Shown here: positions 36,214-47,960 of the stretch, piece by piece
Numbering within the stretch: the stretch's first letter is position 1
Layout: each line of letters begins with the position of its first letter
DNA from: Enoplolaimus lenunculus
Lineage: Eukaryota; Nematoda; Enoplea; Enoplida; Thoracostomopsidae
Assembly: GCA_030248215.1 (NCBI GenBank)
Contig: JASANG010001602.1
Location: 62,001-126,000, forward strand
Length of the DNA: 64,000 nt
Direction of reading: 5' to 3'
The notes under the pieces: generated by a model
What the model was told of the DNA's origin: nothing
What the model saw: the letters and a program-made list of their open reading frames with translations, nothing else
Databases searched by the model: none
Program-made: the position numbers and the translations under genes

Positions 36214-36221
36214 GCACTTAT

Positions 36222-36388
36222 CAGGCCCGTAGCCAGCTCACCTTGCTAGGGGGGGGCTAAAAATCTTTCAGGAGGTTCATTCAAGGGTCTTCAATGAGTT
36301 ACAAGCAAGGTTGAAAATTTTCTAGGGGTGTCCAAAATTTTTACACGGGGGCTGAGCCTCCCCTGGCCTCTCCTTGGCTACGGGTCGG
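36222..36388. mobile_element. CAGGCCCGTAGCC hAT-like element, copy 2
   Basis: 167 bp flanked by perfect 8-bp duplications GCACTTAT at 36214-36221 and 36389-36396. Ends are CAGGCCCGTAGCCAGCTCAC and GGCTACGGGTCGG. It contains a G-run near 36251-36257. It is non-coding. Confidence 0.85.
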
Positions 36389-36396
36389 GCACTTAT

Positions 36397-39300
36397 ATGC
36401 TGTCTATCCGCTGACACATCACACTTGGAAAATTCTGCGGTCGCAACAACCCAGATGGGCTAAATTTGACTATGATTTTTACTCTGTTACATTTGCACAT
36501 CGGCGGATACAGAATTTCCAACGGGAACGCCGTGCGATGCATAATACTAGCAAAAAAGTTCAGGAGGGAAGCGAGTGAAAAGCCGAACACAATTTTAATA
36601 CGAAATCATAATGCAATATATTGGCGTTGCTCACTGGTTACGGGGCCTAGGTTTGGACCGCCCACATGAATGCACTGATGAGTTTTGATATTTTACGTGC
36701 TTTAATCACTCAAAGTTTTGCTATAAACGGTTAGTTTTCGTATACCATATTTGTAAATCGAATGGTCTCATAAGACATTTTACCCCATATTTAAGGTTAA
36801 AAGATCTTAGGCTTGTACTTAACCTTTAAGCTTAGGTACAAGCTAGTCTTGTTCTAAGCCCAAGTTTAAAGCGTGGGAGTAAGCGTACAAAATCCGTTCG
36901 ATGTTTTCTCACCGTCACAGTTATCTATTTTCCCATCATTGCAAAACTATTTTTCCTACGTCTATGCTTATTTTCTTTCATACAAATTATTCGATTTGTT
37001 ATTGTGTTCATGTAAGCGACATGAGTTAAATTATTGGACTTATGTCGTTATAAAAATGGCAATTATGTTATTATATAATTATTATTTTCGAAACTCGAAG
37101 CCTTTCGGTCAGCAGATTATACTAGCGCATTGACAGTATTTTTAATTTACATATTTTGATCGAGTTTGGCAAATTTGTATTCAACACCTTGTATATGGAT
37201 TGATTTCTATGTTTTTCATACTAAATATGCTATATATATTTTCATATTCGAAACACTTTGAAAATAATCTATAGTGCCGTAGGTTGTGTCAAAAGTTTGT
37301 TACCTTGATCAATAGTCGATGGATAATCTTCTTAAACAATAGTATGTCATTGGATGGGTTACATTTTGCGTACAAGAGAATAGTCGCACGTGTATCTGCT
37401 GTATTTTGGCCTATTCATCCCAATTTTTTTGGGGTGAAATCTGTGCAAACAAAAAATATCGAGCCTTTGCAGTCACGTACACATGAATCGGTCCAAAAAT
37501 GGTCAAATTTTAAAAAATTTTGTATGTTTGAGCTTCTGGTGATCTCCACTGACCGTTTCACATTGAAATTTGAATGTTTGACAATTTCGATTTTTTTAGA
37601 GTTCCGAAGGTTCTCCTGGGGCAACGTGCAACCGAAAATTGAAAATTACCGGAGTCGGACCAGAAAAGTCAACAAAATTTGTCTGATCGAAAGATGAAAC
37701 CGGAAGTGAAATGTTAGTTAGGTAATTAAAGTAAAGTTTAATTTGCTAATTTTGACAAAATCTGTAAAGCTTTGCTAATTTAAGCAAAATCTGTAAAGTA
37801 TTGTCAAAAAATGAATGCTGAGCTTATTTTTTTAGGAATTATAACCAATTAATTTCTCAAAATTGTACCAAAAGTTAAAGCTAAACACACTAAATCGATA
37901 CCAAAAACGCAACCGGAGCCGGAGCCGAATGCAGACGTCCGCTTTTACGCAATTTACATATCATTCAACGCAGTTTGCAATGTTGTATCGAACCCAGTTA
38001 GATTTTTTACTATTGAAAGATCAGGTCACAAGTTATGGTCGTATAACTGATTTTTTGCGACCTGAAATCGACGGCACTGTGCCAAAGACTTAGGCGACTA
38101 TAACTCGTGCGCAGTAAAAGTCTGATCTAAAAAACTTAACACCATTTGATTAAAAAAGCTTTTTATGTTGCGTCGAATGATATAAAAATGGTCTTACTGA
38201 TTGGCAAAAAATTATCATTTACGGTGACCTTTAGACAGGTTTATAGTCTCACAAAATATCGAATTTGTTCAAAAATTCTAATTTGGGTCTTGGATGATCA
38301 CTGGGAGGTAGCGAAAAGCTCAAAAATGCAAAAGAGTTTGTTTCAAAATTAGTTAATTTTTCAGCAAACGCCGGCTATGACGTTGATGACGAACGTATTC
38401 TAAGTCTTCTAGTGCTGCTGGCTATTTCTAAAGTTTAAAAATTCTTACTTTACTAAAACATCATAGGCTTGCCCAAAAACCTGAGTGTAGGATACGACGA
38501 AAAACGTAACACCACGCTGGTACATTTTGTAAGTCCTTAATACTAAATTAGGGCTACTTGCTTCGTGCAGTGTGCATGCACCCCTGCGTTAATGTTTGAT
38601 ACTTTTGTGAACCGTGCGTACATGCTAGTAACCCGTAACTATCTTTATTTCTTACATTCTTGCGTTAACGATGCATGCCCGCAACCATCTCAATTTACGG
38701 GCGAGGGTCTAAAAATTTGTTATGAGTGGCATACAAGGGTTTTCGTTGACTTACAAGCAACTTGAAAATTTTTTATTGTACATATCGAACCTTCATATAA
38801 ATTATTAATGAATTTTGTATTGTTTTAAAATTCGCTTTTATGTGCTTTTTTGGCTGCGCTTTTTACCAATCACAAACTTATTACTGCTTATTGGCCAACT
38901 GTTTTCTTGACCAGTCCGAGGGTTGTTTAAACCTTTCGCCTACGTCTCGGCTCCTTTGCCTGGCTATTGTTAACGTTTAGGATTAGTTCCAACCACAATA
39001 AACCGTGTAAGTATGTGAAAAAATAACTAATTTTAGCCGACGCATCAAAAATTACTACTCAACGAAAACAGCACAACGCAAATAATTTGTGTTTGAAACA
39101 CAATCGAACCCTACAGATAATAAAATTTGTTTTGTGTTTTCAATTTTTATAGCTTTATTTTTACGATTTTACCCATTAATATACTTGAACGTAAAAAATG
39201 TACATATATTTGTTTTTAAAGGTACATTTCGATATTTGCCCTTATAGGCGTATTTTTATACAAGACTCATTAGATGGATATATAATATACTTGAAACTTC

Positions 39301-39522
39301 TGGAAACACTCTGAAATGACACTTTTTCTGGCTGTTGAAAAGCTTGCAAAGGTCAAAGAAATATTTTTAGTTCGCTACGCTTGGTGGCAAACTGTTGCAC
39401 AAGGTTATCCCTTCACGAAACAAAATCATGGCTACGCCGTTTATTACTGTCGGGTCAAAAGAGATTTTGATGACACTGGTCCAGTGTCAGCCTAGTGTGC
39501 TACAACTTTTTGACCCAGAATT
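36397..39522. other. Non-coding, repeat fragments
   Basis: About 36500-36600 has a decayed GGCGGATACAGAATTTCC end. About 38697-38780 carries the middle of the CAGGCCCGTAGCC family (GGGCGAGGGTCTAAAAATTT). Frames at 37284-37697 and 37863-38093 are not recognised. Confidence 0.35.
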
Positions 39523-39796
39523 TTAAAACCCTTTCTCACGTGAATATTTTCGATTTCACCTGAGACCTACTTTTATGCTAGGATTCGAACTCCAGTGACT
39601 AGAGCAGGAGGCGCATACCATCACCACTCAGCAATAAGAGCTTGACGCTCGAGCCCGAGGGGGCTCTCACGTCTTGTGGTGATTTTGGTACTATGTATAT
39701 ATGTTGCAATTGTTAAACACGGAGCGATATATATTATTTAATGTATATACACTGCGCTGAGTTGCCTATAGGCAACTCAATGTGAGAAGGGGTTAA
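39523..39796 (-). mobile_element. TTAA-flanked element with tRNA-like core, copy 2
   Basis: Bounded by TTAA at 39523-39526 and 39793-39796, with ends CCCTTTCTCACGTG and ATGTGAGAAGGGG. The minus-strand core keeps the B box better than the other copies (GAGTTCGAATCC), while the A-box region reads TTGCTGAGTGG. Confidence 0.78.
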
Positions 39797-40035
39797 ATGA
39801 GAACCTCATCGTAGTATTTTCTTAGCGGAACAGCAGTAAATTAAATTGCTGATACATCGTTAATTAAAATTTTCTTGTAGTTTGCTCGTAATTTAACGTG
39901 TGGAACGACTTCAACCCAATATTTTGTATTTTTTTACGAGCCCCACGTCATCCGCAGCAAAATTTACGTGAAGGGCTCTCTATATGGTACTGCGTAACTT
40001 TTATTACATTTATTTCGCTAAGAGTTGAGTTGCAT

Positions 40036-40190
40036 GGCCATTGTAAAGAACAGGGCCGTAACAGTAGTATAAGCATATACTTAAACTTAAGCCTAAGTCT
40101 ATTTCTAAGCAAAAAAAATAGTTTAAAGCTTAAGCGTTTTTTATGGCAGTCCACAGAAAAACGTTCAGCCGCTATTGTTTACACGGGTCA
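40036..40190. mobile_element. TTAGGC-rich inverted-repeat element
   Basis: 155 bp. GGCCATTGTAAAGAACAGGG at the left and ATTGTTTACACGGGTCA at the right form imperfect inverted ends around CTTAAGCCTAAGTCTA and AAGCTTAAGC. The surrounding 138-codon plus frame (39898-40314) runs through the element and is not a gene. Confidence 0.75.
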
Positions 40191-41088
40191 GTTGCATCAA
40201 TGGTCAAATATGCGGGGACATGAAGAGATATTTGGTTGTGTATTTCTCTCAATTATTTTATGTATAAAATTTGCAAACACAATTCGATTGACGAACTCGG
40301 TCAATTATGCATAAAAGATTTCGACGAGCTGTCAAAAATCCCTTTTTTGAATAGAACATTTTTGTATTGGGCAATAAAGTAAACTGCGAAACGTAGTGTA
40401 GATATTAGCTTCTTTTACTTGCATTCGGGTAACGGCACAACTGTCTTGCAGTGGCCCTTTTTCTCGGAAATGATTTAATTTGCTTTGTATTACATACAAT
40501 ATACACAGAACAAATTGTCTTATATTTAAGAAACAATTTCTGAAATTTTACACAATTGCGCTGTGTATTAGACACTCTCCACTACAGATATATATGTTTT
40601 ATGTTTCAGACTTTAGATTGTTAAATTGGTTAGAATTATGGGTTTTAAGTTTTTCAGTGTTGAAAATTTGAAATTCAACACTGGTTTGAATACTGTTATA
40701 AGACAAATGTGAAAAATATAAACTGGTTTTGCTGAGTTTTAGACATATCAGCCTTAGAAACGAAGATTCGCATGGAACGCTGACTTTAAAATTGGTAACT
40801 GAATCTCAAACAAATGCGACAAATTTACCACGGAAGATATTATTTCCCAGTTGTAAACTTAGGTTGGGGGAACTTATGCTCAACCGGAATTACCTTTGAA
40901 ATTCTATTAGTTATATTAGTAACTTGTTTGCATATATTAAATTACAAAATTAGCTGTTAATTAAACAACTATTCTCTAAGTAAAAAATTGCTGTCTTATA
41001 ATACGCCGTTCACAATAATTTTGAATGATTTCCACCGTTTTGAACGGATGTTGGGGAGTTAGGTCATGTACAAATTTTCTCCGTTAGG
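40191..41088. other. Non-coding, no gene recognised
   Basis: AT-rich, no structure of note. Confidence 0.4.
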
Positions 41089-41233
41089 ACCTCCCTAAAC
41101 GTATGTCATAGATAATTATTTCACACTCGTTAAGGTAGGGCTAACGGAAATTTGACCTCTATATATAGCTCAGCCCCATCCTAACGAGTGTTAAGTAATT
41201 TTCAGTGACATATGTTAGGGTGGCCCTAACGTG
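41089..41233. repeat. Hairpin element, ~55-bp arms
   Basis: The left arm starts CCTCCCTAAACGTATGTCAT and passes CACACTCGTTAAGGTAGGGC. The right arm (about 41177-41233) is its inverse: CCCCATCCTAACGAGTGT, then GACATATGTTAGGGTGG. About 30 bp lies between them. Further weaker TTAGG/CTAACG pairing extends to about 41070 and 41262. Confidence 0.8.
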
Positions 41234-41262
41234 CAAACTATCGTTACGGTGGGGCTAACAAA

Positions 41263-42527
41263 GTGTACATTTAAAATTTGTGCATGAGGTAACCATAACA
41301 CCCGTACAAATCGATGGCAGTCAGTCGAAAATTATTATAAGCGGCCCATAAAAGCACAACAATTTTTTGAACAGTTACCAAGTTTTCAATTCTAAACAGT
41401 CCAGACACACCAGTTTCTGAGGTTTTGAGACGACTTATGTCTGAGATTCTAAACTTTTTATTCCTGAAATGTATGAATATCAAAATCATAAAATTTCAAA
41501 ACGTTTTTTTGTGTAAATTTGAAAAAATAACTTGCCATCAATATTGATGGTGTAGTCAAATCGCTAATGAATTTTAGAACTTATAATTTTTTCAAATGAA
41601 ACATTTTTGCCAATTTCAATCGGGTAATTGGTACTGAACGCGGCTGCAACTATGTGCAGCCGCCGCTGTTACAAATAGTCAATTCCCTAATATGTCTACC
41701 AAATCTCAAACAGGCGATCGACGCAATGTATAGTCATTTAGTTAAGTATGGTAAAATACCTAATGTACCTACCACTGCATTATTTTAGAAATATTGAGTT
41801 GATCTTTAGAACATAAATAAATACGAAGCTGTACAACGCAGGCGCGTAGCCACTGGAATTCGGCCATCTGGTACCACCAAGTCCATGAAGCGAGAAACGT
41901 TTTGTGGCTGTTGCCATAGGATTTCAATAGTAACATTACATCGAGTGTCCTGTCGTTTCAGTCGTTAGCTGTTTTTATAGTCTTACGCTCATGGTAACAG
42001 CGGATCGAAGGGTCTACCGATCAGAATATCAATTTCAAAACACAAAAATTATATTTTTATCGGATACATCCGTTTTAAAGTTATATTCAACTTTTTGATC
42101 GCTTTGTCTAGCCAATCCTTCTAATCACCTTTTACTATATAACTCCGAATAGTCTAAATCTTTCCAAATACAGCATCTCAGCTACACGCCTCACACAACA
42201 ACATTTAAATCCAACTGTATATAAAAGTTGTACCATTGGCGGATCCAGAATTTCTCGTTGCGCGGGGGATTCGATATCCACTTTAGCATGCACGTTACAA
42301 TTGTGTTTGATATACTTCGCAACTTCTCAACGGAATTAATCTCAGAATGTAAATTTTGGATAAAATTTCCAAAAACATGAGTACACATGAACGTTTGACA
42401 GCATACATGAAACGTTTAAAACAAATTCTAGTCGTCTGTTGCCGTTAAAGCCCTCAATAAACGCTGCACAAGTAACGGTTACCATATATACATCTATATT
42501 AAAGATAGTAAACTGAAAATTTTTCGC
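41263..42527. other. Non-coding; one decayed repeat end
   Basis: At about 42238, TTGGCGGATCCAGAATTTCT is an end of the hAT-like CAGTGGCGG family. No gene recognised. Confidence 0.4.
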
Positions 42528-42799
42528 TTAACCCTTTCTCAAATGAATATTTTCTATTTCCCGTGAGACCTACTTTTATGCTAAGGATTCAAACTCCGGT
42601 GACTGGAGTGGGAGGCGTATACCATCATCACTCAGCTATAGGAGCTTGACGCTCGAGCCCGAGAGGGCTCTCACGTCTTGTGGTGATTTAGTACTATGTA
42701 TACGTGTTGCAATTATTAAACACGGTGCGATATATACTATTTAACGTATGTACACTGCGCTCAATTGCCTACAGGCAACTCAATGTGAGAAGGGGTTAA
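42528..42799 (-). mobile_element. TTAA-flanked element with tRNA-like core, copy 3
   Basis: The cleanest boundaries of the family: TTAA at 42528-42531 directly followed by CCCTTTCTCAAATGAATA, and ATGTGAGAAGGGG directly followed by TTAA at 42796-42799. The minus-strand core has TAGCTGAGTGATGATGG and GAGTTTGAATCC. Confidence 0.8.
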
Positions 42800-42869
42800 T
42801 AGTTTGGCCATTGTTACTTTAAAAGGCGACCAGGTTTCTGCTGGTTCTATAAAACAGTAGGTTTAGATA

Positions 42870-43003
42870 CTGGATTACAGTTTTTTGCTTAGGCGTAGGC
42901 TTAGGCGTAGGCTTAGGAATACACTTTTGCAACGCGTAGGCTTAGGCTTAGGCTTAGGAATACGCTTAATCTTCTGTTTTGCCCCTAAAAGTAACATTGG
43001 CCC
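42870..43003. mobile_element. TTAGGC-rich element, left end degenerate
   Basis: GCTTAGGCGTAGGCTTAGG hexamers, then a right end GCCCCTAAAAGTAACATTGG then CCC. This end is the variant also found in the 310-bp duplication (5592-6211). Confidence 0.65.
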
Positions 43004-43359
43004 GCAGTGAAAAAGAACAAAAATGAATTTTTGGAGCATTGTACCTGGTGGTTCAAAACTTGTACCGAACACAAACGGTGTTAAATATGAAATGAAATCT
43101 ATTAAGTTTTACGATTAAAACATTTATATAAACCATAAAACATTCAAAACTAAAAATTTCGGTTTGAGATTTCATCTTCGACGACGAAAGTCAATTTCGA
43201 CTTTGATTCCGATTTTCACAAAATTACGCCATGGTTGAAACCCTGCTCATCAGTTTTTAAGTATTCTCAAACAAATGCCCAAACTTCAGCCTGAACATAG
43301 AACAATCCATAAAATTTTAACCAAAAAGATGTGTTTTTTGTTATTTAAAGCAGTCTGGG

Positions 43360-43432
43360 TAGATGTAAAATGATGGTTTTGCCTGCCCAGCTACGTAACT
43401 GTAAGGGGGGCAAAACAGCCATTTTACATCTA
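43360..43432. repeat. Compact hairpin, 29-bp arms
   Basis: GTAGATGTAAAATGATGG at the left faces CCATTTTACATCTAC at the right; with the adjoining TTTTGCC/GGCAAAA the arms reach about 29 bp around an ~15-bp loop containing TACGTA. This looks like a tiny inverted-repeat element or its relic. Confidence 0.75.
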
Positions 43433-45003
43433 CTAGCCCGCGTTCGAACAAAACGGTTTGGGTGCAAAACATTTTGCATAATTGAGCCTGTTAGCGATCT
43501 CCGCTGATGGTTTTCCGCTGAAATTTGAATTTCTGAAAAATTTGATTTTTTTGCGTTCCACAAACTCATGATGCTGAGAGTTGAATGGTGCTAAATTGTT
43601 TATTGTAAAACCAACTAACTGTTTTACGAGTTATAATCAAGTAACTAAAATTTGGTGCCATCCCAACTGGTTGCCGAGCGCCAAAAACAATTTGCAACTG
43701 GGAGCCGATTGTCCGATGGAATTTGGCACCGTCCAACTGAGCGGCGAAAGATGCATCGAACAATATTTAATTTGTTTATCTCTTGGACGAAAACGTTTGT
43801 ATCGCAAGGGGAAAGTCCTTGTTAACTCAAAAGATATAATTTTTCAATATTCAGATTTGCATGTCGATTGATCAATGAGTTCAAAAGAAACTGAAATAAG
43901 CAAAACGTTCAAAATTGAACCACTTTTGGTGAATGCAGGCTGGGGGTATCATCAAAAGAATACCTGAATAAATACAAGCCGGTTTTTGCCTTAAGCAGCG
44001 TTGATTTGTAGAAGTTCTGTCAACCTGTAATCTGTTGAAATTTCGTATGCGAACAGTATTAAAGTGTTTCTCAATAGCCAAAACATAAATTAAGATTACG
44101 TCTAAAACCAAAGCCGGAAAGTTTTAGCAAAATTAAACACAAACGTATTTTTGTGTCATGTTGCACTAATGTGCAGCAGTGATTAACTCTCTTATAGCAC
44201 ACGTCTCGTACATATTAATTAGTATTAATTTATGTATCCTTAAACAAAAGCCTAAACCTGAGCCTAAACCTTAACCAAGAGCCTAAATATTTTTGCAAAA
44301 ATAAACACAACAGTGTTTCTTTCCGTCTTCAGTATGCTTCATTTGTAGCAGTTCTCAAACAACAAAACTACTGACAAAATGTATAATGGCTTTGTGAACT
44401 TTTCGTTATTTTAATGCTTACTATAAATTTAAATAGAACATTTACGTCTTTAAGCTTGCTGTTGTTTTATACTTGACCCGGTTAAGCCTCAGTGGCAAAC
44501 CGAGTAATTTTCAGTGAAAGCAGGCGATTTTACTTGTGAGCCTAGCGAGAAATGCGAGCTAAAAGGTTTGAGCTTGAGCTGGTTACAATCGCAGTAACTC
44601 AATTTTATCGAAAAGATATAAGTAAAATTATCAGACAGGGGGAATACTTATTAATTCGCTCTCCCCCCCCCCCGCTGTGACCCTTCTATAATTGTTCTTG
44701 AGCCTTTGTTTAAACTGAAATGTGTGGTTTCAACTTGTAAACCGGTACAACGGTTGATGTTAATTTTTTCGGTTGATATGTTGTGAAGTATACATTGATT
44801 GATGTGATTTCAAACCTGGTAAACCAGAAATTTTCAGCTTTGTGACTGTTTTTTCCTGCCCGGAAGGTGTGGGTATTCGGCTTATAAAATACTTTCTAAA
44901 CAAGTTAAAAACAAAGTGTGCAAAATAGAAAGCAATAATTGTGTTAAATTCGGGACTATTTAGGTTGTTGTGAAACCACTGCGTGAATTAGAGTAAAATT
45001 TCT
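43433..45003. other. Non-coding, no gene recognised
   Basis: A short CCTAAACC stretch is at 44238-44290. A run of C lies near 44664-44674. Frames at 43581-43871 and 43881-44111 are unassigned. Confidence 0.35.
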
Positions 45004-45090
45004 GGCCCATGTAAAGATCAGGGACGAAACGTTTTTCTGTGGGACTGCAATCGAGTAACTTTAAGCTTTAGACCATGATTGGTTTGTTTC
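45004..45090. mobile_element. Left half of a TTAGGC-rich element
   Basis: GGCCCATGTAAAGATCAGGG, then ACGTTTTTCTGTGGGACTGC and TTTAAGCTTTAGAC, after which similarity stops. Confidence 0.6.
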
Positions 45091-45629
45091 AGTTTTGAAG
45101 CTCATTGCCGTTAATATTTACACTCGAATTTAAATCGATTTTTAAAGTGAAATTTTGTGTGAATTTCAAATCAAGATTATGTTAATAATACCAGAATTAA
45201 ATTTTTCTCGTTTCAAAACTCGCTCAATGATCTTGCAGGCTCAAGTAATTTTTCACAACTTTAAACCTAGCAGCACTTGGTTTCTTAGCACTAAAAATAG
45301 GTGCTATATACTGTTAATACTCTTAGACAATAGTATGCAACTCACTGATTTTCGCGTGGTACGAAATGTACCAGCATAGGTTGCGTATATTTTGGCCCGC
45401 CCCTGATGTCGTGGGTGAACGTTACGCTAAACACAGGTAAACCTTCATTGAAAAATTACATTATTTTGTTTAAAATATAGGTAAACGGGCTATTTTTATG
45501 AACTGCTATTGTAGTTTCTTTGCTTAAAAAATTGTACCCCCTTCAAATCGGGGCTGACCCAAAAACACTAGCTACGCGAGTTATCTACACTTTTTCTGCA
45601 CGGAATGTACCCTGTTGCATACTTTTATT

Positions 45630-46023
45630 CAGTGGCGGATCCAGGATCTCAAAATGGGGGGCAAAATTTCACAGATAATAAACTTATTTTTGACCCATAC
45701 TGTAGTGACCTAAATAAGACGGGGGTCCCCATTTTGAGTCCCAATTAATAGGAGTCCGTATCCCTAATAAGAGTCCGTAAGCGAGTAGAGTCCTTAAACC
45801 CTTGTTAGAGTCCATACCTAACTGTCTATTATCCCAATTGTAGCGCATAAATGACTCCAGGTCCAAATAAAGGTGTGTTCGAAACTTTAAAGCGTGCTTA
45901 TACTATTGTGCATAAAACAGAGAAATAAACAGCGTAGAACAACAATTGACATTATAATTTTTGTCGAGATGCTGTTGGCGGGAGGGGGGCACGGCCGGGG
46001 TGGCCCCCGTGCATCCGCCATTG
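45630..46023. mobile_element. hAT-like CAGTGGCGG element split by a second insertion
   Basis: Ends are CAGTGGCGGATCC and ATCCGCCATTG. Flanks CTTTTATT (45622-45629) and CTTTTATC (46024-46031) agree at seven of eight positions. The outer parts match the uninterrupted element at 62294-62468 in reverse orientation (GGGGGGCAAAATTTCA and GGGGGCACGGCCGGGGTGGC). The middle, from about 45704, is foreign. Confidence 0.8.
45704..45905. mobile_element. GTAGTGACCCGAATAA repeat nested in the hAT-like element
   Basis: Begins TGTAGTGACCTAAATAAGAC directly after GACCCATAC of the host element, then shares AGAGTCCGTAAGCG, AGAGTCCATA and AACTTTAAAGCGTGCTTA with 24990-25362. The right edge is approximate (between 45905 and 45935). 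Confidence 0.65.
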
Positions 46024-46031
46024 CTTTTATC

Positions 46032-46969
46032 CAAGACTATCACCCGCTCGTGCTAGCACTAAAAGCAATATTTGAAGCATTTAACAAGCACAACCATAAA
46101 AGTACCGTAAAAAATAAACTGTGCATTATTATTGCTTCTCGTTTGCCACTTTCAATCTTAACCAGATTTCTGTCAAAGTCGCCAAATAATGTTCAAAACG
46201 CATGTTTCATGCTGAAAGTTGCTAAAAATTATATTTAAACTATAATGATAACTCGTTGATATAATAACAGTTGGATGTTAATTAACTTTTGGTCAAATCT
46301 GCTTTTACAAGCTATTCAATTTTTGCAATATATTTACATGTGACACCCCTGGGAAAAGCCACAACTGTTTCAAAAAAAGCATTTATTCAGCTGGAGCTAC
46401 AGTTGACATGAGCTTTTGGAGACAGGATTTGCTTGCGTTTGGACGATGTTCATTGCAAGGCCTGTCGACTAAGCCTAACACTAGCCTAAAAATAAAGTAT
46501 CAACCTGACAGTGTAAGCTTAAATATAAGCCTAAGTCAAAGTCTAAGGCTCCCAGTCTCTACATCGACCGGTTTTTATGTCTCCCAATTGGCATGCTTTT
46601 GTCATTAACATGGGTCATGTCTGTTATTAGGTTTTCAATTTTTTTCTATTTGTTTACAAATAGGTGCCAGGGTACTTGCGTTAGTACGTTCAATCAAAAT
46701 TCTGATTTCAACGAAATAAGCTGAAACGAGGTGTGAACGAATTTGGGTCCGTTGAGAAATGAACTCAAGGCAAAATCGATAAACATTATCATCCTTAACC
46801 ATGGTTCCAAATAGTGTGTTTACTATAAACATCTAAAACGTCCAAAGCTCAACCGTGATAAGCTCTTGTAATCGTCCAGTGTGATGGTAAGCGCCTACCA
46901 TCCAAGTCTCAGCGTTTGCAATCCTAGCAAAAAAATTTGATCTAAAACGTGATATAGAAAACATTGACA
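46032..46969. other. Non-coding; decayed repeat
   Basis: About 46468-46560 holds scattered CTAAGCC hexamers of the TTAGGC-rich family. No gene recognised. Confidence 0.4.
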
Positions 46970-47105
46970 GCAATAGAGTAAGTTTAAGCTTTAGACAAAT
47001 TTTCTGCTTAAACTAAGGCTTAGGTTTACGCATAAGCTCATTCTTACGTTTAGAATTAGGCTCATGCCCGGACTTAGGAATACGCTTATACTACTGTTAC
47101 GGGTG
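46970..47105. mobile_element. TTAGGC-rich element, decayed
   Basis: GTTTAAGCTTTAGACAAATT and GGACTTAGGAATACGCTTAT, then ACTACTGTTACGGGTGCC. Both terminal repeats are degenerate. Confidence 0.55.
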
Positions 47106-47464
47106 CCGACACGCTTTCGATTATAGAGGCTTGAATCACATTTGCGTCAAAACATGACCGTTCGAAGTCTTGATACCAAACACAAATATTATTTTAATGT
47201 TTTAGTGAAGCTAATTTTCTAAATTTTAAAGGCATCTAATCCCTTGACTAATATTTTGCGCGGTTCATGGACAAATTTGCTTTGCCGTTCCTGTGTCTCT
47301 GTTTACCTGGAAATGACCCAAGCCAAAAAATAACCAAAACAAGGAAGATATCAGGCTTCGTTTTTGTGGGACAGCTAAGTAATCGGTCACCTAAATATTC
47401 ATGAGTATTTATGGTTCTTTTGTTTAGGTTACACATGGGTCTTAATGTAATGAGCTTACGGGAT

Positions 47465-47960
47465 ACTTTCAGCCTTCAGAATTTTTCCCGTAGAAGTATA
47501 TACAGAGGCAAATTTGCATATGGATATATACAAATCTGCTGGAACGCTGCCCAAAATACGTATGTGAGGCGTTCCAGCATTTATTACATCTAAATATGTT
47601 AAAAACTGGTTTCGTCTAACAGAAGAACAACACAAAGAAAAAGTTAATAACAATTTTCTGCCTTCAGAATTTTTCAGGTAGAAGTATATATAGAAGCAAA
47701 TTTGCGAATGGATATATACAAATCTGCTGGAACGCTGCCCAAAATACGTATGTGAGTCGTTCCAGTTTCTATTATATAAATATCTTAAAAACAGGTTTCA
47801 TCTTAGAGCATAACAACACAAACAAAAAGCAAACAACAATTTTCTGCCTTCAAAATTTTCCCGTAGAAGTATATATAGAAGCAAATTTGCATATGGATAT
47901 ATACAAATCTGCTGGAATGCTGCCCAAAATACGTATGTGAGGCGTTCCAGATTTTATATA
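47465..47960. repeat. Triplicated ~187-bp unit
   Basis: GCCTTCAGAATTTT (third copy GCCTTCAAAATTTT) occurs at 47472, 47660 and 47846. Each copy continues with GTAGAAGTATATA, GCAAATTTGCATATGG and GAACGCTGCCCAAAATACG. Spacing is 188 and 186. Copies differ at a few sites, and the third runs into a TATATA tract. Confidence 0.9.

Noticed and set aside
39898-40314. 138-codon plus-strand frame as a gene
   Set aside because: Its middle is a TTAGGC-rich element, so the open frame is accidental.
42880-42990. TTAGGC tracts as interstitial telomere sequence
   Set aside because: The tracts sit at a constant place within a short inverted-repeat element and are mixed with TTAGGA and TTAGGCG variants, so a dispersed element explains them better.
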